Positions 7,387 to 14,508 of a stretch of DNA of 21,027 nucleotides are shown in pieces. This DNA is from Bacillota bacterium. GTDB lineage: Bacteria; Bacillota; Clostridia; DSM-8532. The notes under the pieces were generated by a model. The model saw nothing but the letters and a program-made list of their open reading frames with translations. It was not told the origin of the DNA and ran no database searches. A program made the translations under genes and the position numbers. The stretch lies in NCBI GenBank assembly GCA_023410885.1, contig JAEYPI010000200.1, forward strand, positions 1 through 21,027, given 5' to 3'. Position 1 is the first letter of the stretch; each line of letters starts with the position of its first letter.

Positions 7387-8151
7387 ATGTCATTTTATTA
7401 TGGAGACCAAAATACTTTGCAGATTGCGGAGTACATCAAGAAGAACGCCGTTGTTATTTTGCCTGTGGGCACCACTGAGGAGCATGGAAATCACCTTCCT
7501 GTGGAAACAGATGCAATCATCGCCAAATACGTAGGGGATGAATTGGGCAAGGCCTGCACAGAAGCAGGGATTCCTGTTCTTGTATTACGGACCATCAACT
7601 ATGGTTTTTCCATGGGTATCGTTCGTAAATGGCCGGGCTGTCCCAACATTGATTCCCGTGTCTTTACCGATTATATCTACAATATTGCTGATTCACTGGT
7701 TAAGGAAGGCTTTAAAAAGATTGTCATGCTGGACTGCCATGGCAATCACGACTGTCTGCTCCGTACCGTCATGAGAGAAATTGCAGATAAGCACAATGTA
7801 TTTACCATGACCCTGTCACCCTTTGCATTGGCAGCCAAAACCTACAATGCACTGAAAAAAGATCCCGAGGGTGATATCCACGGCGGCGAATATGAGACTT
7901 CCTGCATCCTGCACATTTCACCTGAGTTGGTAGATACCTCAGCCTATACCAATGTGGATGCTATTCGCTGCAACAGTCCGTTGCGCGGACCTGTTTCTAC
8001 ATGGGGTCTGCAGGAGACCAAAACCGGTCTGTTCGGAGATCCCACCTATGCAACTGCCGAGCTTGGCAAGGCTTGTCTTGAATCCGCAGTAGCTGAGGGT
8101 GTCAAATATGTCAAGGCTTATTACGAGCATAATGAGCAAAGCAAAGTTTAA
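7387..8151 (+). CDS. Creatininase-family amidohydrolase/hydrolase
   Basis: Metal-dependent hydrolase of the creatininase superfamily, 254 aa, full length. The metal and catalytic motifs are visible: LPVGTTEEHGNHLPVETDA at 25-43 with probable ligands Glu31, His33 and Asp42, then DCHGNH at 116-121 with His118, and DIHGGEYETS at 163-172 with Glu168. The family includes creatinine amidohydrolase, formamide and cyclic-amide hydrolases. As I recall, it also includes the inositol-pathway hydrolase IolN, which opens a diketo-cyclitol ring. Lying between two NagB-like genes, it more plausibly acts on an amide, lactam or diketo ring of the pathway intermediate than on creatinine. The ribosome site is AAGGAGGT just after the previous stop. 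The substrate is unknown. Confidence 0.92.
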   Translation: MSFYYGDQNTLQIAEYIKKNAVVILPVGTTEEHGNHLPVETDAIIAKYVGDELGKACTEAGIPVLVLRTINYGFSMGIVRKWPGCPNIDSRVFTDYIYNIADSLVKEGFKKIVMLDCHGNHDCLLRTVMREIADKHNVFTMTLSPFALAAKTYNALKKDPEGDIHGGEYETSCILHISPELVDTSAYTNVDAIRCNSPLRGPVSTWGLQETKTGLFGDPTYATAELGKACLESAVAEGVKYVKAYYEHNEQSKV

Positions 8152-8169
8152 GAAAGTGAGGTCAGTAGA

Positions 8170-9108
8170 ATGAGCGAGTTTACATTCGCACCTGCATCCT
8201 GGATTCCTTTTCGTGATAAGGAAGTTTTGGACCGTGTGCGTGCCATAAAGCGCGAGGATATGGAAAAGCATCCTAATCCCGATTATAAAATTAAAATTGT
8301 ACCAAGCTTCGGAAGCATTTTTGTGGGTGACATGGTCATGCGCATGAAGCTTTCCGATGAGTTGAATCAAACCTGTGTCATGATTATTCCCAACCCGGAC
8401 CCTGTTTCCTATATGCAGGTTGCCGAATTAGTCAATCGTTTTAAGATCAATTGCCGCAATGTCCATCTCTTTGCCATGGACGAATGGGCCGACGATCAGG
8501 GCAATATTGCGCCTATCACCTATAAAGCGGGCTTTAGCCATTCCTTTGTGAAATACCTTGTCATGAATATTGATGAGAAGCTCCGTATGCCCATGGAAAA
8601 TATCCACTATCCTACCAATGCCATTGCCGCCGATTACACCAAGATCATTGAAGAGATTGGTAAGGGCGGTGCGGATATCTGCTATAGTGGTCCCGGATGG
8701 GCAGGCCATGTCGGCTTTGTAGATCCATGCACGCCTGAATTTGCATGTGACAGTGTGGAAGAGTTTATTGAGATGGGGGCGCGTATTGTAACTCTGCATC
8801 CCCTGACCATCGCTCAGAACTCCCTGCACGGTACCATGGGTCAAAGCGGTGATCTGGCTAATGTACCGCCTAGAGCCTTCACCATTGGTCCGCGAGATGT
8901 TAAAAATGCAAGGAATCGTATGGAAATGCACGGCATTACCACGAGTGGCACATACTCTGCATGGCAGAGAATGATATCCCGTCTGGTGCTTTACGGACCA
9001 GTCACACCGCTGGTTCCTTCTTCGGTTCTTCAGCTTTGGCCTACAAGTGTATATGTCAGTGAAGCCATTGCAGCGCCCTTCGGCTGTGATGAACTCATGG
9101 GCTATTAA
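8170..9108 (+). CDS. Glucosamine-6-phosphate isomerase/deaminase-like protein, copy 2
   Basis: Second NagB-like protein, 312 aa, clearly a paralogue of the gene at 6406: they share the N-terminus, MDEWADDQ.NIAPITY, LRMP.ENIHYPT, YSGPGWAGH, TLHPLTI.QNSLHG and the C-terminal WQRM.SRL. It has the same departures from NagB: Asp104 and His180 kept, Asp141 replaced by Ala178, Arg172 by Leu219 and Lys208 by Ser263. It differs from copy 1 in the loop after GHVGFVDP, which is shorter, and in residues 42-60, where substrate-facing differences may lie. The ribosome site is a weak GTGAGGT. The two copies may form a hetero-oligomer or act on successive intermediates. A hairpin follows its stop, so expression of the genes downstream may be lowered. 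Confidence 0.88.
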   Translation: MSEFTFAPASWIPFRDKEVLDRVRAIKREDMEKHPNPDYKIKIVPSFGSIFVGDMVMRMKLSDELNQTCVMIIPNPDPVSYMQVAELVNRFKINCRNVHLFAMDEWADDQGNIAPITYKAGFSHSFVKYLVMNIDEKLRMPMENIHYPTNAIAADYTKIIEEIGKGGADICYSGPGWAGHVGFVDPCTPEFACDSVEEFIEMGARIVTLHPLTIAQNSLHGTMGQSGDLANVPPRAFTIGPRDVKNARNRMEMHGITTSGTYSAWQRMISRLVLYGPVTPLVPSSVLQLWPTSVYVSEAIAAPFGCDELMGY

Positions 9109-9121
9109 TTTTCTAGTGAGG

Positions 9122-9154
9122 GGCTGTCTCAAAGCGAAATCTTTTGGGACAGCC
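9122..9154 (+). terminator. Intra-operon hairpin after NagB-like copy 2 (weak terminator or attenuator)
   Basis: GGCTGTCTC (9122-9130) pairs with GGGACAGCC (9146-9154) through nine pairs including one G-U, and AAA/TTT extends the stem inward. It is followed only by TAAATTTT, a poor U-tract, so readthrough into the NagA-like gene is expected. The sequence GGGGCTGTCTCAAA resembles terminal repeats of some insertion sequences (compare IS1182-type ends), so a small mobile-element remnant is another reading. Confidence 0.55.
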
Positions 9155-9178
9155 TAAATTTTAAGAGGAGAGAATGCT

Positions 9179-10300
9179 ATGAAAGCAATCATCAATGTGT
9201 CCCTCGTTCTTGAAGATCGCATTCTCGAGGACGGTGTCCTTCTCATTGAAGGCGATGTAATCAAGGCTATGGGCACTAAAGAAGATATCACCCTGCCAAC
9301 CGATTGTGAAATCATAGATGGAAAAGGCCACTATGCAGGTCCCGGTTTTGTGGACATTCACTGTCATGCAGGCGGTGACTGCTGGTGTCATGAAAACCCT
9401 GAAAAGGTAGCACGTTTTCACCTTGAGGGTGGAAGTACCTCAATGAACTGCACCATTTATCATGATATTGGTGAAGAAGGGGCCATCCTGGCCATGAGAG
9501 AAATAAGGAAGGCCATGGAGGAAAAAAGACCCGGTAATATTATGGGTGTTCACTTTGAGGGGCCTTTCTTCAATCCTAAATACGGTGCAAGAGCCAAGAC
9601 CATCCGCCCTGTAGACAAAAGAGAATATCAGCGCCATCTTGCTGAAGCCGCAGATATTCTCCGCATGTGGACTGTCGCCCCTGAATTGGAAGGCGCACGT
9701 GAATTTATCACTGATGTCCATGCAGCAGGTATTCCAATTGCCATCGGCCATTCCGAAGCTTCTCCAGAGGATGTTTTCTGGGCCGTAGATAATGGCGTTA
9801 CCATCTGCACCCATCTCATGGATGCCACAGGCACCAGCATTTCACCAAGCCGCTGGGCCGGGACAAGAGAGTGTGGCTTTGATGAAGCGGTTATGCTCTG
9901 TGACAATGTTTATTGCGAGATTATCAATGACAGTCAGGGCATACATGTAAGGCCTGAGATGGTCAGGCTGGTCATTAAGACCATAGGCATTGACTTTGTT
10001 GTGGCCGTTACCGATTCCTGTACCGGTTCTGTGGATGACATGGATGTCAACCTGGAGAATGGTGAGCTTTGCGGCAGCAAAATGCGCATGTATCAGGCTG
10101 CCAGGAATTTCAAGCACAATGCAAGGCTTGGCATGATGGATGTATTCAAGGTTTGTTCCAGAAATCCGGCAAGGGCTGTTCATGTGGACGATAGGGTAGG
10201 CACCCTTGAAGTGGGTAAAAAGGCTAATATTGTGCTTGTAAATGATGAGTATGATATCCATAAGGTGATTTTAGAAGGCAATGTAGTTGTAGAAAATTAG
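9179..10300 (+). CDS. N-acetylglucosamine-6-phosphate deacetylase-like amidohydrolase (NagA-like)
   Basis: Metal-dependent amidohydrolase close to NagA, 373 aa, normal length. The TIM-barrel metal site is complete: HCH at 61-63 after PGFVDI, Glu127 in HFEGPFFNPK, His191 in IGHSEA, His212 in CTHLMDA, and the catalytic Asp279 in VAVTDS. His256 in DSQGIHV matches the NagA substrate His. THLMDA replaces the usual THLFNAM, and DSQGIH replaces DGLH, so the pocket around the sugar differs from E. coli NagA. It should remove an acetyl (or similar acyl) group from a 2-acetamido sugar or relative before the NagB-like step. The start ATG 9179 has AGAGGAG with an 8-base spacer. The YhcH-family gene follows after 10 bases. 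Deacetylase activity is likely; the exact sugar and its phosphorylation state are open. Confidence 0.88.
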   Translation: MKAIINVSLVLEDRILEDGVLLIEGDVIKAMGTKEDITLPTDCEIIDGKGHYAGPGFVDIHCHAGGDCWCHENPEKVARFHLEGGSTSMNCTIYHDIGEEGAILAMREIRKAMEEKRPGNIMGVHFEGPFFNPKYGARAKTIRPVDKREYQRHLAEAADILRMWTVAPELEGAREFITDVHAAGIPIAIGHSEASPEDVFWAVDNGVTICTHLMDATGTSISPSRWAGTRECGFDEAVMLCDNVYCEIINDSQGIHVRPEMVRLVIKTIGIDFVVAVTDSCTGSVDDMDVNLENGELCGSKMRMYQAARNFKHNARLGMMDVFKVCSRNPARAVHVDDRVGTLEVGKKANIVLVNDEYDIHKVILEGNVVVEN

Positions 10301-10310
10301 GAGGATTAAT

Positions 10311-10781
10311 ATGGTATTTGACAGACTGGAAAATAGTTCAAGCTATTACGGACTGGGTCGTGGCATTGAAAAAATACTTAAATTCTTCGCAGAATATGAT
10401 GTCAGCCAGCATGATAACAGCCCTATTGAAATCGAGGGCGATAGAATCTTTATCCGCAGAGGTACATATGCAACCGGACCTAATGCAGATCCGCTTTTTG
10501 AGGCACATCGGGATTATATTGACGTCATGCTTGTAGCTGAGGGCGAGGAAGCTTTCTATTATAAACCTCTGGCGGGAGTTTCCACTATCACAAAAGAATA
10601 TGATCCTGCTATTGAGGCTTGCCTGGGCAAGATTGATAAGGATGCAGCAAAAGTCCGTTTTCCGGCAGGTCATTTTGCCATATTCATGCCCCAGGATGCC
10701 CATTGTGCAGGTCAGATGTGGGATCAAAGCAGCAATGTTAAAAAACTCATTGCAAAGGTACATATCGACACCTGCCGGTAA
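10311..10781 (+). CDS. YhcH/YjgK/YiaL (DUF386) family protein, probable sugar anomerase
   Basis: Cupin-fold cytoplasmic protein of the YhcH/YjgK/YiaL family, 156 aa, full length. Typical residues are FEAHRDYIDV at 63-72 (Glu64, His66 and Asp71 near the metal) and FPAGHFAIFMPQDAHCAG at 117-134 (His131), with KKLIAKV near the end. E. coli YhcH (NanQ) speeds up opening of sialic acid, and relatives sit in many sugar operons (EbgC, YiaL), so a mutarotase role on a pathway sugar fits. The ribosome site is AGGAGGATTAAT before ATG 10311. The family is associated with several sugars, so it does not on its own mark a sialic acid pathway. Confidence 0.92.
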   Translation: MVFDRLENSSSYYGLGRGIEKILKFFAEYDVSQHDNSPIEIEGDRIFIRRGTYATGPNADPLFEAHRDYIDVMLVAEGEEAFYYKPLAGVSTITKEYDPAIEACLGKIDKDAAKVRFPAGHFAIFMPQDAHCAGQMWDQSSNVKKLIAKVHIDTCR

Positions 10782-10825
10782 GAACCTTGTTATTTCATAA
10801 TATGAACCTTGTACTTTCATATTAG
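10782..10825 (+). repeat. Two-copy 22-bp imperfect tandem repeat
   Basis: GAACCTTGT-nn-TTTCATA occurs at 10782 and again at 10804, exactly 22 bases apart. The nine-base and seven-base blocks are identical; the two bases between them and most of the last four differ. It fills most of the 56-base gap between the YhcH-family and Gfo/Idh/MocA genes, directly after the stop codon. It may be a replication-slippage duplication or a protein-binding direct repeat. Confidence 0.6.
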
Positions 10826-10837
10826 GGGAGCGCTTAT

Positions 10838-11821
10838 ATGAGAATTGCGATGATTGGTGCCGGCTATATCGCAGGTCTAAACGGTAGAGGGTTATTGTCT
10901 CTCGATGATGTGACCCTTTGTGCTATTTCCAATCGTACTCTGGATAAGGCCAAGCTGCTTTGTGAACAGCTTGGCCTTTGCTGTCCTGTTTACGAAGACT
11001 ATCACACCATGCTTGAGATAGAGAAACCGGATGCTGTTGTTATTAATCTCGCTCATCATCTGCATTTGGAGTGCTTTGTCGCATGCGCTAAGGCCGGTGT
11101 AGATATTATGATTGAAAAAGCCTTGGGCAATACCTATGAAGAGTGCCTATGCATGATTGAGGCAGCAAAGCGTTATAAGGTCAAGGCTACGGTCTGCCAC
11201 ACCCAGCGTTATAATGCCGTATACCAGGCAACCCTTGGCTTTTTGCATGAGCATGATTTGGGGCCGCTGCTCTCCATAGATGACCATCTGCACTGCCATT
11301 ACTTTTGGGATGGCCGCTCACCCTGGCAGCTTTCACAGGAGCAGTCCGGGGGCGGAATCGCGCTTAATTACGGTGTTCATCAGTTGGACCGTGTGCACTT
11401 GTTCCTCGGCCAGAAAACAAAAGAATTTCACGCCTGTTATTTGGCCCAAAAGCCCGGTATAGAAGTCTATTCCTCCTATGCCATGATGGGTGTGGGGGAT
11501 AAGGGAACACCCTATTCCATCACTTGTACCGGTTATTCGGGGCCATCTATCAACGAAACACGGCTGGTTTTTGAGCGGGGTATCCTGCAATGCTCTCTTG
11601 CAGAGAACGGTGTACATCCTTATGGGCTTTACTTTGGCAACAATGAGACAGGGAAGTTTGTTTCCATTCCTGTGCCCCTGTCCAACGATCAAATGTATAA
11701 CAGACAGTTCCGGGCAGCTGTAGACTATCTCTCAGGAAAGGCGGACACGCCGCCCATCCCGTTGGAGTGGGCAGCCGAAATGGTTCGGCTGGTAAAGTAC
11801 GGATACAAGCACGGCATTTAG
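10838..11821 (+). CDS. Gfo/Idh/MocA family oxidoreductase, copy 1
   Basis: NAD(P)-dependent sugar or cyclitol dehydrogenase, 327 aa. The Rossmann fold begins MRIAMIGAGYIAG (GxGxxA). The lysine motif is IEKALG with Lys94, where most relatives have EKP. The catalytic segment GGGIALNYGVHQLDR keeps the His and final Asp, but the Asp of the usual DxGxHxxD is Asn. The family includes inositol 2-dehydrogenase, glucose-fructose oxidoreductase and the rhizopine protein MocA, as well as NAD-redox glycosidase-like and epimerase members. An AGGGGAG ribosome site precedes ATG 10838. It belongs to the operon just before the flavoprotein. Oxidation or reduction of a keto or amino sugar or cyclitol is likely; the substrate is unknown. 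Confidence 0.9.
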   Translation: MRIAMIGAGYIAGLNGRGLLSLDDVTLCAISNRTLDKAKLLCEQLGLCCPVYEDYHTMLEIEKPDAVVINLAHHLHLECFVACAKAGVDIMIEKALGNTYEECLCMIEAAKRYKVKATVCHTQRYNAVYQATLGFLHEHDLGPLLSIDDHLHCHYFWDGRSPWQLSQEQSGGGIALNYGVHQLDRVHLFLGQKTKEFHACYLAQKPGIEVYSSYAMMGVGDKGTPYSITCTGYSGPSINETRLVFERGILQCSLAENGVHPYGLYFGNNETGKFVSIPVPLSNDQMYNRQFRAAVDYLSGKADTPPIPLEWAAEMVRLVKYGYKHGI

Positions 11822-11909
11822 GTCTAAAATCAATCCAGTTTTTCGACCGTACTTTGTGTAAAAGAATAGGTAGCTTTCAGAGCGATAACAATCTCAGGAG
11901 ATTAGAACG

Positions 11910-13607
11910 ATGAAATTAAAGATTGAGTACGAAGTTATAACGGACGTATTAATCATCGGTGGTGGAGGGGCAGGTATAAAAGCCGCCATTAAAGCTGCAG
12001 AGAATGGTGCGGAAGTTCTCATTGCAACCAAATCTCCTTTTGGGAAAACGGGTGCTACTTTTTACCCGGGTACTCCAGGTTGGGGAATGAATGCCATTAT
12101 TTTTGAGGGAGACTCAGCGGAGCATTACTATCAGGAAATTCTGGAGGCAGGGAATGGAGCTGCAGACCGTGAGCTTGCCAGGATACTTGCCGATGAATGC
12201 ACAGATCGTTTTCATGAACTGGAACAATATGGCCTGAGCTTTCCCATAGATCCTCAGACCGGTCAGTATAATGGGGTCATTCCATGCTTCGGAAAGAAGA
12301 AAAGAGGATCTACTACATATGGCATGGACAAAATACGCGATGTAATGTGGTCCCAGCTAAAAAAGCGTCGTGTATCGGTAAGAACAGGTATAACGATCGT
12401 CTCACTTATAAAGGATGGAGAAACATGTGTAGGTGCAGTAGGCTTTGATGAGCTATCACACATCGTTTACTTCAAAGCTAAGGCCGTCATTCTATCTACC
12501 GGCGGGGGATGTGGGGTTTATCAATACGGCCTGGCGACTCCCGACCAGACAGGTGATGGATACAGGCTTGCACTTGAGGCCGGTGCCAGATTGACGAATA
12601 TGGAGTTCATCCAATTCATACCGGGCTTAACCTGGCCTGTGAGGAAGCTCCTCTTTCAGGAGAAAAATCTCGATACACTACCCGTTTTTACAAATAAAAA
12701 CGGGGAAGATATCATAAGAAAACATCTTCCTTCCCATATTACAGTTGAAGAATGCCTCGTTGAGAGAGCCAAGCATGGACCCTTCAGCAATGCTACAATC
12801 AGCCGATATGTAGACATTGCCCTGTATAAGGAATGCACAGAAGGGTTGGCACATGAATCAGGGGGGATTCATGTGCAGTATTCTCCAAAGGTATTAGAGG
12901 ATAAACGTTGGGTGATTGAATCCTGGCTCAGGTGGATGAAAGACAGAGGGGTTGATCCTATTGGACAAGGGTTCGACCTCGTGCCTCACGCCCAGTGCTT
13001 CAATGGTGGAATCTATATATCATCCGATGCAGGTACAGGGGTACCGGGTCTTTTTGCTGCAGGCGAAACTGCAGGTGGTGCTCATGGGGCTGACAGGCTT
13101 GGAGGAGCCGCTATTGCGGCTACACAGGTATTTGGGGCTCGGGCGGGAGAGGCTGCAGCTAAATTTGCAGCAAATAGAGCCCACAGTTCATTTGGATATG
13201 CTGACGCGGAAGACTTAATCAATGAGCGTTACGATAAGGATAATGGTGACCTGGTTGATATCGAAAGGTCCTTTAGCCAAATCCGTAAAGTGATGTGGGA
13301 AAATGCATCCATTGTTAGAAATGAAGAAAAGTGCAGGAAAGGTCTTAGCCTTATCAATGGGATTGATGCTTCTTTTAACCCCATGACTCATTTTGAAAAA
13401 GGTATTCATGTAAAAAAAGTGAGTGAGCTATGCAGTTATATAACATTAAGTAAGTCCTTGCTTGAATTGATAAGCTTTCGAAAAGAGAGCCGGGGGCCAC
13501 ATTACAGGGATGACTACCCAGACAGTGATGATCGCTTCAGAGGTATGACAACACTTTCCATGAAGGATGGCGAAGTCAAAGTAGAATTTTTGAAGGCAGA
13601 CTATTAG
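11910..13607 (+). CDS. FAD-dependent oxidoreductase, fumarate reductase/succinate dehydrogenase/aspartate oxidase flavoprotein family
   Basis: Soluble flavoprotein, 565 aa, of the FrdA/SdhA/NadB family. The FAD-binding N-terminus is VLIIGGGGAGIKAAIKAA, followed by GKTGAT. Family blocks include KAVILSTGGGCGVY, DQTGDGYRLALEAGA, GLFAAGETAGGAHGADRLGG and a C-terminal ESRGPHYRDDYP. The usual MEFVQFHPTG reads MEFIQFIPGL, so the substrate-binding His of fumarate reductases is Ile, while the GGI segment keeps a nearby His (PHAQCFNGGIYIS). Dicarboxylate chemistry is therefore doubtful, and oxidation of another hydroxy or amino acid type substrate is possible. It has no Tat or Sec signal and no iron-sulfur or cytochrome partner here. 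An AGGAGATTAGAACG ribosome region precedes ATG 11910. It is the last gene before the terminator. Confidence 0.9.
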   Translation: MKLKIEYEVITDVLIIGGGGAGIKAAIKAAENGAEVLIATKSPFGKTGATFYPGTPGWGMNAIIFEGDSAEHYYQEILEAGNGAADRELARILADECTDRFHELEQYGLSFPIDPQTGQYNGVIPCFGKKKRGSTTYGMDKIRDVMWSQLKKRRVSVRTGITIVSLIKDGETCVGAVGFDELSHIVYFKAKAVILSTGGGCGVYQYGLATPDQTGDGYRLALEAGARLTNMEFIQFIPGLTWPVRKLLFQEKNLDTLPVFTNKNGEDIIRKHLPSHITVEECLVERAKHGPFSNATISRYVDIALYKECTEGLAHESGGIHVQYSPKVLEDKRWVIESWLRWMKDRGVDPIGQGFDLVPHAQCFNGGIYISSDAGTGVPGLFAAGETAGGAHGADRLGGAAIAATQVFGARAGEAAAKFAANRAHSSFGYADAEDLINERYDKDNGDLVDIERSFSQIRKVMWENASIVRNEEKCRKGLSLINGIDASFNPMTHFEKGIHVKKVSELCSYITLSKSLLELISFRKESRGPHYRDDYPDSDDRFRGMTTLSMKDGEVKVEFLKADY

Positions 13608-13643
13608 TGCAATTGAGACAAGCACACGACTCGACCGATAAAT

Positions 13644-13677
13644 AAAAACTCGAGGGATCTATTTCCCTCGAGTTTTT
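13644..13677. terminator. Bidirectional intrinsic terminator between convergent genes
   Basis: AAAACTCGAGGG and CCCTCGAGTTTT form a stem of about 13 pairs (13644-13656 with 13665-13677) around an 8-base loop. The stem runs into TTTTTT on the right and has an A-run on the left. It therefore works for the plus-strand flavoprotein and for the minus-strand SDR, whose stop lies 30 bases away. Confidence 0.9.
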
Positions 13678-13706
13678 TATAGGAATATGTTCTTTGGCAT
13701 AAATCT

Positions 13707-14483
13707 TTACCACGCTGTCCAGCCACCGTCTACCACGATATTGGCACCGGTAGTAAAGGAAGCAGAATCGGATATCAAGTAGCAAAATGCACCTGCGATT
13801 TCCTTGTTGGTACCTACTCTGCCCAGCATGGTCTTGTTGGACAGCTCGCGCAGGAATTCCTCGGGAGGCAGCTTGCGATGATCCGGGAAGGGTCCGGGTG
13901 TAACGCTGTTGACACGTATACCTTTTGGTGCAAGATGACCGGCACAGTATTTGGTGAGCTGAATGACTGCTGCTTTTGCGGCACCGTAGTTTGGGGGATT
14001 GTTTTGGCCGCTGTTGCCATATATTTTGTAATCCGGTGAAACCATGCCATACATGGAACCCGTATTGACGATGCAGCTTTGCTCGTTCTTCTCAAAGTAG
14101 GGTATAGCCTCGCGAATGGCCCGGAAGGTGGTGTTGAGTGTGCCCTCAATACCGATGCTCCACTCCTCATCGGTCATTTTTTCAATGGAGTTTGAAGCGC
14201 CGAAGGTGGCCAGATTGATAAGGGTGTTGAAGACGCCGAAGGCTTCAACGCATTTGTCATAGGCACCACGAACCTGTGAAGTATCACTTATATCGCATTT
14301 GAATAAAACACAATTAGGATCGCCTTCAAACTGGGCGATATTATTCTTTGCAAAATCAGGGAAAGAGTCTGCGATGACAACCTTGGCTCCCAAATCAAGC
14401 ATGGCTCTTACAGTTGCACTGCCAAGATAACCGCCTCCGCCGAATACAACGGCGTATTTCCCTGAGAGATCAAATATATTCAT
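13707..14483 (-). CDS. Short-chain dehydrogenase/reductase (SDR), second of four
   Basis: NAD(P)-dependent oxidoreductase of the SDR family, 258 aa. The cofactor loop is FGGGGYLG at 14-21, where the usual Thr is Phe. The NNAG motif is NLAT. Catalytic Ser143 (NTGSMYG), Tyr166 and Lys170 (YGAAK) are present, with an extended Ser-Tyr segment rich in Asn and Pro like that of the SDR at 3101. The C-terminus VDGGWTAW is also close to that copy (MDGGFTIW). It is the last gene of a three-gene minus-strand operon with the aldolase and AKR, 25 bases downstream of the AKR stop. An AAAGGGAT or the more distant GAGGAG serves as ribosome site. Keto sugar or keto acid reduction is likely; the substrate is unknown. 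Confidence 0.9.
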   Translation of the reverse strand: MNIFDLSGKYAVVFGGGGYLGSATVRAMLDLGAKVVIADSFPDFAKNNIAQFEGDPNCVLFKCDISDTSQVRGAYDKCVEAFGVFNTLINLATFGASNSIEKMTDEEWSIGIEGTLNTTFRAIREAIPYFEKNEQSCIVNTGSMYGMVSPDYKIYGNSGQNNPPNYGAAKAAVIQLTKYCAGHLAPKGIRVNSVTPGPFPDHRKLPPEEFLRELSNKTMLGRVGTNKEIAGAFCYLISDSASFTTGANIVVDGGWTAW

Positions 14484-14508
14484 AGGATTATCCCTTTCTC
14501 CTCAGCGA

